Below, in pieces: positions 58,552-64,000 of a stretch of DNA of 64,000 bases. A model generated the notes under the pieces. The model had not been told where the DNA came from. It searched no databases and worked only from the letters and a program-made list of their open reading frames with translations. The position numbers were made by a program, and so were the translations under genes. Each line of letters opens with the position of its first letter. Within the stretch, counting starts at the first letter, position 1. The DNA is from Adiantum capillus-veneris (lineage: Eukaryota > Streptophyta > Polypodiopsida > Polypodiales > Pteridaceae): contig CM043942.1 in NCBI GenBank assembly GCA_014529385.2, forward strand, positions 48,528,244 to 48,592,243. The letters run 5' to 3'.

Positions 58552-60932
58552 TGATAGCCGTTTTTTCGGCTCTTTGTAATTGCCACAGTGAGTTACCTCA
58601 CCCTACCAAAATCACCCAAACACTGTGGCTATCCCTACCATTTCACTGTACATAGGCGTGCGTGAGTCACGGGACTTTTCCCATATCTTCTTAAAAACCC
58701 TCAGCTAGCTAGTCACTGGGCTAGGTGAGCCAAAAAAAAATAAAAAAATAAAAAAATAAAAGTATATTATGGCCTCTTTGTGTGTAAATATTTCATTGTA
58801 TATATGGCTTAAATATAGGGATTTTTTATAATTATTTTGGTATTTTATTTAAATATTTCTACTTAGGTGTGTGTTTTATTAAACCTATGTACACCTTCTT
58901 TCATCCTCTTACACCATAATTTTATTTTTTTTCCAATATGTACATACTCTAACCTCATATTTTTCCTTTATACAAATCACTCCCACATTTTCACCCTCAC
59001 CCTCATGAAAACAAAAAATTGATTTCTACTCATTGGTTACTTTTATTATATTATTTACTTGCATACATTTTCCTCTTTCACCCAAAATAATTCAAGGAGG
59101 GACCATATCATATGATTCCAATATCTTTCCATATCCATAACTCCTCCATATTTTTATTATTATTTTTACTCATTATTCTAACACCATGTGCTCATTGAGC
59201 TAAAGTCCATGAATAAGTCCATACACTAGTCCCACCATGTATATATTTCTTATTTCACCAATAATCCTCCTCCATGCATGGGTCAAGGGCAACTTGAATG
59301 CTTTGTATTATAATATGACAAAGGAGGGGCTCACTTTTGGATGCATTGTACAAATTCAACAAAGGAGGGGACCACTAAAAGACTTTTGCAGGCCTAAAAA
59401 ACAGGCTTTTTGGTGAGAATTTTGGCACCTATCTCCACTCCGAATTTGGAGCGGTGGTCAAAAGAGAAAATGTAGCCCACGCTCTGAATAATCACCCCAA
59501 ATGTTTTCATGATTTTTGGAGCTACCAGCTGTGAGCTATGATTTTTTTAGTGGACCCCAGTTTTCCCATGCTATGCAGCCACACTCTCTCTTCCACTTTA
59601 TCATTTTCCTCTTTCACACACACTTCTCCACTCATCATCCCCATCTCTCTCACCACTCCTCTCTGCACACTACTCACCTTCTCCTCAACCTTGAAGAATA
59701 AGAGAAACCATGGTGAACTCATACCTCCCACACACAATTCCATTCCAAAATTGACCACCTAGTCTCATTTTTCCTCCTCCAAATTACCCATATCTATCAA
59801 AAAACCACAAAATTCAGCCTCTTCTCTTAAAAGACATCATCATGGTGGTTGATTACTCAGCTTCAATTACCTTGTCTCTCAAGGAAGGTCAAGAGTGGAG
59901 AAAAAATGTACCGTCAAAGCTAGTGGACCGGCAACAAGCGTCAAAATTGGCCCTACTCAAGACACTTGGAGCATCAACCTTGTAAGAAATCCACCTTTTC
60001 TTACCTCTTGAGAGTTTTTCTTCCTTATTTGTATCCTACATGGATACTCCCATTGTAAATATTCAATTCCATTTGTAAATTAATACTAACTCTACTAACA
60101 CTAACCCACTATGGAAAGTCCTATCACCTCCATTTCTCTCCTCTCTCTTTCCCCACCAACTTCTTGATAATTTCAAGCAAAAGAAATTAGATAAATTGCT
60201 GAAAATCTAACCCAACCATGGTTAGAGGAGTAACCCTAGCCTTCAAAATTGCTATAAAAGGAGGGTGTAGCTAGCATAAAAGGGGGGGAAGCCATAAGCA
60301 AGAGCACTATGCTATAGCTTGAGAAGCCAAGCTCAACCTCTCTAGAAGGAGCTCTTGAGTGGAAGCTCATTGTCTTATGCATGTGCATGTGTTGTAATAG
60401 GGGATTAGCAAGGGAAATCTATGCCATTGTAAGAGAGAGAGTGATCATTCAATTGAGAGTAGGAAATCTATCATTTCTCCTACTAGTGTAAGCCCAACAT
60501 TCGCTAAATCAAGGAGGGTGGATTTGGACTAATCTTGGATATTTTGTCTCCCTTTCCAACGTGAAGTAATGGACAACAATGATGCGTAAGTGTCTTGGTT
60601 TTTTTTTTTTTTTTTTTATAAAGTTGTTGATAGCTTGTCTCTGGTGTTGTCATCAATCTAGCCATAAATCCCACATACTGTAAGAGGGCGACAGGGTGGA
60701 GAGGACTCCCCTGGCCTTAAGACAGTGATTGGGGTGGCTTTTCTAGTGATGTGTTGTGGTGAAATTTACGCAAGCTATGTTGAACAAGTACTAACCTCAC
60801 TTTGATTTGTCATGACAGATTTGTAAGAAGGTATTAATGCAACAAGCACCCCCTCCCCCTTTCTCTCTCTTTCTTAAATATATAGTTGTGTTTGCTTGAT
60901 CATCGCCGATACATTTCAAAGCAGCCCGAGCA

Positions 60933-60978
<46 letters not shown>

Positions 60979-61248
60979 CTCTCTCTCGTGTTTTAGTGTG
61001 TGAGAGTATTCCATTGGTGTTAGGGTTAGTGTAATTCCTTGCTTGTTTGTGGGTTGCTCTAACGATTCTCCTCTTTTGCGTCCTAGTTCGCTCTTAAACT
61101 AGGTGGTGCCCCTTGTGTAGTTGGGATTTGGCGGTGGGTTTGTTGTTTCGGTTTGTGTTGTGTTGTGCCCCAGCCCCATTCAGCAGCACGGGAGCCTTGA
61201 AGGGTGTCTAGAGGCCACTCTTCTTGTTGCCCGCCCCGGACCGCCTCA
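58552..61248 (+). repeat. 5' LTR of Y (2,697 bp)
   Basis: Runs from TGATAGCCGTTTTTTCGG to CCGGACCGCCTCA. Both ends match the solo LTR 11,340-13,999. The left flank is the pol C-terminus of copia L. Contains a CT run at about 60,937-60,987 and a T run near 60,599-60,619. Confidence 0.8.
60874..60884 (+). promoter_or_regulatory. Candidate TATA box in the Y LTR
   Basis: TTAAATATATAG lies about 365 bp before the LTR end, behind a CT-rich stretch. Position is plausible for an LTR promoter; no other evidence. Confidence 0.25.
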
Positions 61249-61250
61249 AA

Positions 61251-61268
61251 TTGGTGCCCCCACTGAGG
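61251..61268 (+). other. Primer-binding-site-like sequence of Y
   Basis: TTGGTGCCCCCACTGAGG starts two bases after the LTR end. It begins with TGG as PBS sites do; the tRNA is not identified. Confidence 0.5.
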
Positions 61269-61316
61269 ACCGCTTGTGTATTTTTGTGTAGAATCAACCT
61301 TTAGCATAGTCAAGTA

Positions 61317-61535
61317 GTGTGCATGAATCACGAAGATTTGTATGATCCCTTCATTCCCATTGCAAGGCAAAAGGTACACATAATTGTTAGTACTAAGTTG
61401 CAATTTCAACGTGTCATTCGTAGAATTTTAGGTCCTCTTAGGTTGGCCGAGATAAACGCTTCAGTAAATCCTTTTATTTTGCCTCTCATTAGGTACGACC
61501 TTAGTTTGGACGTCTATATTTTTGTTTTGTTTTAA
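61317..61535 (+). CDS. Y leader ORF 1 (72 aa), paralogue of ORF 2
   Basis: A short plus-strand frame between PBS and gag. Its second half (RRILGPLRLAEINASVNPFI, DLSLDVYIFVLF) aligns without large gaps to ORF 2. The start follows AAGTAGTGTGC, a context repeated before ORF 3. No known domain, signal peptide or clear membrane segment; the last residues are hydrophobic. Function unknown. Confidence 0.55.
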   Translation: MCMNHEDLYDPFIPIARQKVHIIVSTKLQFQRVIRRILGPLRLAEINASVNPFILPLIRYDLSLDVYIFVLF

Positions 61536-61556
61536 GCATTAGGACATGCATAGGCC

Positions 61557-61775
61557 ATGGATAATGGCCCAGGAATAGAGGTTTTTCCCTTTCATTTCAC
61601 TCCACACATTAGAATAAACGTTGCAATTAGTAGAAAGATCCATTTTCAACAACGAATGGTGTTCATGTTTGGTGCCCAAAGAGCAGGAGAAATTCTTGCA
61701 TCACCAAACCCTGTCATTCTACCTCTCATCAACTACCACACTTCTTTTGATGTACATGTGTTCATTTTATTTTAA
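61557..61775 (+). CDS. Y leader ORF 2 (72 aa), paralogue of ORF 1
   Basis: Same length and same reading frame as ORF 1 and 21 bp downstream of it. Shared pattern: FGAQRAGEILASPNPVILPL against LGPLRLAEINASVNPFILPL, and the ends FDVHVFILF against LDVYIFVLF. Conservation of hydrophobic positions after clear divergence suggests past selection on protein. Function unknown. Confidence 0.55.
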   Translation: MDNGPGIEVFPFHFTPHIRINVAISRKIHFQQRMVFMFGAQRAGEILASPNPVILPLINYHTSFDVHVFILF

Positions 61776-61801
61776 AATGAAGTGCAGCCCGGCAAAGTAG
61801 T

Positions 61802-62356
61802 GTGTATGTTTGTTTTTTCTTTGTCCAAGTTGTTACAAGAAACAAAAAAACGATCATTTGTTCTAACTGGGAATGTGTGTGCAATGAAAGTTCAATCCTT
61901 AGAGATCTAGCTCTATTACCAATTGAGTTGCAGGAGCAAGTAGTAAGGCGTCTCCCTCATAACAAGAGGGTGGTGAAGTTAAGACGGAAGGTCCTACGCG
62001 TGGATTCCATTTTCCTCTTGTTGTTGGGCACTAAGGAAGACCGCGCATTCATCCAACTAGTGTGTGCCCTAAGATTGGTAAATAGAGTGAAATTTGGCGT
62101 TTGGCGAGTGCATTTCACCATTGAGGAAGACTCTTCAGGAAACTTGCGGCCAGAGTTCATGCTTCATAGACTCACATTTGGTGAATTTTCCCCTCATTTG
62201 CGTCTTATTAATAGTCTTCCTTTCGCTTTCAACAAAGGAGATAGGGAGCTATTCAGAGCTTGTCTTAATAAAGAGAGCATAGAGAAGATTGCAAATTTGT
62301 ATAAATTCTCATCCTTCTCTACTTTCTATGACACTTTGTTCATAGAGACATTGTAA
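61802..62356 (+). CDS. Y leader ORF 3 (184 aa), F-box-like, paralogue of ORF 4
   Basis: An open frame of 184 codons. Residues 38-53 read LLPIELQEQVVRRLPH, resembling the core of the F-box motif (LP-x-E-L-x(3)-I-x-x-RLP). F-box proteins join substrates to SCF ubiquitin ligases through Skp1. The rest shares FIQLVCALRLVNRVKF and LINSLPFAF with ORF 4. It begins 26 bp after ORF 2; the first ~30 residues are Cys-rich and may not be the native start, since a pyrimidine tract and TTTGTCCAAG near 61,820-61,830 could be a splice acceptor. No leucine-rich or kelch repeats follow. Family not recognised, so the F-box reading is an inference. Confidence 0.55.
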   Translation: MYVCFFFVQVVTRNKKTIICSNWECVCNESSILRDLALLPIELQEQVVRRLPHNKRVVKLRRKVLRVDSIFLLLLGTKEDRAFIQLVCALRLVNRVKFGVWRVHFTIEEDSSGNLRPEFMLHRLTFGEFSPHLRLINSLPFAFNKGDRELFRACLNKESIEKIANLYKFSSFSTFYDTLFIETL

Positions 62357-62402
62357 ATCTCTTTATGCCTTTGAATGATTTAACCATAATCCTAAGGAGT
62401 TT

Positions 62403-62861
62403 TTGTCCAGGAATTTTGTAGCACAAGTGGAGTCTTTAAATCTTGCAAACTTGATCGGACTTGATGAGGATGTTCTTTATGAAATTGTGAGAAGGTTGCC
62501 TCACTCCGACTGTGTGGAACTCGAAGGAAAGGAGCTCCTAGTCAATTGCTACTTTCTCACGGCCTTCGACGAGCATGAAGATCTAGTTTTTATACAAACC
62601 GCTTGTGCATTGGGAATTGTAGAGCAAGTGCAATTTATCACTTGGGACGTGGTTGCTCTTTTGGATCCAGAAAATGAATTTCTAGAGATTTCTGTTTATC
62701 GCCTTAGCTTTGAAGAATTTCAACCCTTCTTAGAGCTCATCAATAGTCTACCCTTTTGTTTTGATCAAACAAATCGAGACCTTATTGAAGCTTGGATAGC
62801 TGAAGAAGAAAACCTAGAGTGGTATTTTCTCACTTCTTCATTTGCAGGCGAGTGGTTCTAG
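62403..62861 (+). CDS. Y leader ORF 4 (152 aa), F-box-like, paralogue of ORF 3
   Basis: Residues 17-34 read LIGLDEDVLYEIVRRLPH, again F-box-like. Further blocks match ORF 3: FIQTACALGIVEQVQF, YRLSFEEFQPFLELINSLPF and DLIEAWI. The protein is strongly acidic (many Glu/Asp), unlike basic ORF 3. The frame is preceded by GTTTTTGTCCAG, a good acceptor-like sequence, so it may be an exon start rather than a separate cistron. The listed start is a non-ATG codon, so the real start is uncertain. It ends 49 bp before gag. Confidence 0.55.
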   Translation: MSRNFVAQVESLNLANLIGLDEDVLYEIVRRLPHSDCVELEGKELLVNCYFLTAFDEHEDLVFIQTACALGIVEQVQFITWDVVALLDPENEFLEISVYRLSFEEFQPFLELINSLPFCFDQTNRDLIEAWIAEEENLEWYFLTSSFAGEWF

Positions 62862-62910
62862 ATCTCTATTGTATCCCTTATTGTAACTCGTATTGTAATC
62901 TTTCATAATA

Positions 62911-64000
62911 ATGGAGAGCCAACGCCAAATGTCTGGATATCCTCTTTTCTTTGGAGAGCCTGGAGAGGATGCAGAATTATTTTTAGCAAATTTCAAGATG
63001 TCTTGCCGTATCAAGAGGATAGTAACCGATCAAGAACGTGTAGAAATGTTTGAGGTGGTCCTTAGGAAAGATGCTAGTACTTGGTTTGACTCTTTGCCTG
63101 AGGAAGTTAAGGGGAATTACACAGAAGTTTTGAATCGTTTTAAGAGATACTTCTTTGATCCCCAAAACACTCAAAAACTATGGCAAGACATTGTTTCTCA
63201 TAAGCAAAAAGACTTAGATGACTACTACTTGTACAAGCAAGAGTTTCTACGTCTTTGGGCTCTATGGATACGAAATGTTACTAACCCTGGTGATGGTGCA
63301 GAATTTTTAAAGAAGGAGAGGTTCATAGCCGGACTCTTTCCTGACCTTAAGGTAAAAGTTGAGGCGGGTGCACCTGCTACTTTTGATGTAGCTGAAACTA
63401 GGGCTGCTGAGAAGTATAGGAAACTCAAGTGCTTAAGGGGAGAGGTTCCAATAGAAGGTCTTAGACCCAAAGGTAAGTCACAAGCATCAACATCGAGGGA
63501 GCTTCCTGAGGTAACGGCGGAAGTAATTGAGAAGTTAAACGAATCTTTAAGCAGCCTGTCAATTCACCTTGCACAAGCTGTAGGTCCAAAGGGACAAGCA
63601 AAGAAGTCTGAAGAGCGAGATCCACGACCTAGGAGAGTCTTGCAATGTTGGAATTGCGGAGAGTCTGGACATGGGATGTATAATTGTCCTTGGCCCCGTG
63701 GGGAGCCAGGGAGGCCTAACTTGAATTACCCAGTGATGAATGCAGGTGAAGGAACTGGTCAACAACCAAGGCTTCTACAAAGGCCAAATGGACCAAGACC
63801 ACCTCCACACGGGGTAGAAGGAGTTCCACCTTTTCCAGATCCAAATGTGCATGTGGTAGAGGTGACAAATTCAAATGAGGTTGACATGGAAGCCAATGGA
63901 ATTAAGCGTGGCCGAGGAAAAGGTAAAGAGAAAGAAGGAGTCACATCACAGAGTGACCATGGACAAGGCAAGAAGGCAAAGGGAACCAAGGAAACCAAGA
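62911..64000 (+). CDS. Y gag (at least 363 aa, open at the window edge)
   Basis: ATG at 62,911 in ATAATAATGGAGAGCC; no stop before 63,999. Residues ~1-200 are the retrotransposon gag domain (YPLFFGEPGEDAELFLANFK, VVLRKDASTWFDSLPEEVKG, ERFIAGLFPDLKVKVEAGAP). The zinc knuckle CWNCGESGHGMYNC has ligands C246, C249, H254 and C259. It is followed by a Pro/Gly-rich stretch and a Lys-rich tail (KRGRGKGKEKEG). Gag would coat element RNA in cytoplasmic particles. The absence of stops over 1.1 kb suggests a young copy or recent selection. Confidence 0.85.
   Translation, partial: MESQRQMSGYPLFFGEPGEDAELFLANFKMSCRIKRIVTDQERVEMFEVVLRKDASTWFDSLPEEVKGNYTEVLNRFKRYFFDPQNTQKLWQDIVSHKQKDLDDYYLYKQEFLRLWALWIRNVTNPGDGAEFLKKERFIAGLFPDLKVKVEAGAPATFDVAETRAAEKYRKLKCLRGEVPIEGLRPKGKSQASTSRELPEVTAEVIEKLNESLSSLSIHLAQAVGPKGQAKKSEERDPRPRRVLQCWNCGESGHGMYNCPWPRGEPGRPNLNYPVMNAGEGTGQQPRLLQRPNGPRPPPHGVEGVPPFPDPNVHVVEVTNSNEVDMEANGIKRGRGKGKEKEGVTSQSDHGQGKKAKGTKETK

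Larger units (their letters stand above)
58552..64000 (+). mobile_element. Gypsy-type element Y, 5' part, runs off the window
   Basis: A 2.7-kb LTR, a PBS-like site, four small ORFs and a gag frame open to the last base, all plus strand. No breaks are seen in gag in this window. The LTR is related at both ends to the solo LTR inside copia K. The extra ORFs upstream of gag recall the ORF1 of Ogre/Tat-type plant elements, but lineage needs the missing pol. Confidence 0.8.

Noticed and set aside
1-64000. Organellar origin or bacterial DNA
   Set aside because: No organellar genes, rRNA or tRNA genes were seen; the content is nuclear plant transposable elements.
1-64000. tRNA genes
   Set aside because: The only tRNA-like matches are the short primer-binding sites next to LTRs.

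Overview
This is nuclear DNA from a seed plant, most likely a flowering plant with a large, repeat-rich genome. The evidence is nested plant-type Ty3/gypsy and Ty1/copia elements, primer-binding sites matching plant initiator Met-tRNA, long CA/GA/CT microsatellites and a pentatricopeptide-repeat (PPR) gene remnant. I cannot name the species. No intact, conventional host gene was found; nearly all recognisable coding sequence belongs to transposable elements.

Layout. 1-4,391: low-copy-looking DNA with microsatellites, a broken PPR gene (minus strand) and short palindromic repeats. 4,392-10,690: gypsy element A (plus strand, 5' LTR present), then an RNase H piece from another gypsy family and the remains of chromovirus B. 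10,735-15,738: copia element K (minus strand), split by a 2.66-kb solo LTR. 15,739-28,872: gypsy P (minus strand), whose 3' LTR is split by H, a 9.8-kb element with a CTTGG target duplication. H carries gag and protease, a palindrome-rich leader and an ORF with repeated W-I/V-P-K motifs; I saw no reverse transcriptase. 28,873-32,764: a 3.9-kb stretch with two unidentified gene-like regions and long CT repeats. 32,765-34,534: two more gag pieces.

34,535-58,551: one copia element (L, plus strand) interrupted twice. Chromovirus G entered at 34,645-48,716 (target duplication ACCAC) and F, a related element on the minus strand, entered at 49,834-58,420. G contains a 1.4-kb fold-back DNA transposon. 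Its 3' end has become a run of three LTRs, each extra one carrying a captured piece of L. F contains a solo copia LTR with a CTTTT target duplication. 58,552-64,000: the start of gypsy element Y, with a 2.7-kb LTR and four small ORFs between LTR and gag; gag stays open to the window edge.

Relative ages follow from nesting: L is older than G and F, P is older than H and K, and K is older than the solo LTR inside it. The most unusual features are the paired ORFs of Y (two of them F-box-like), the repeated palindromes in the leader of H, the fold-back transposon with four 60-bp palindromes in tandem, and the tandem LTR units of G. All homology calls are from reading motifs and comparing copies within the window by eye; no database search was run.
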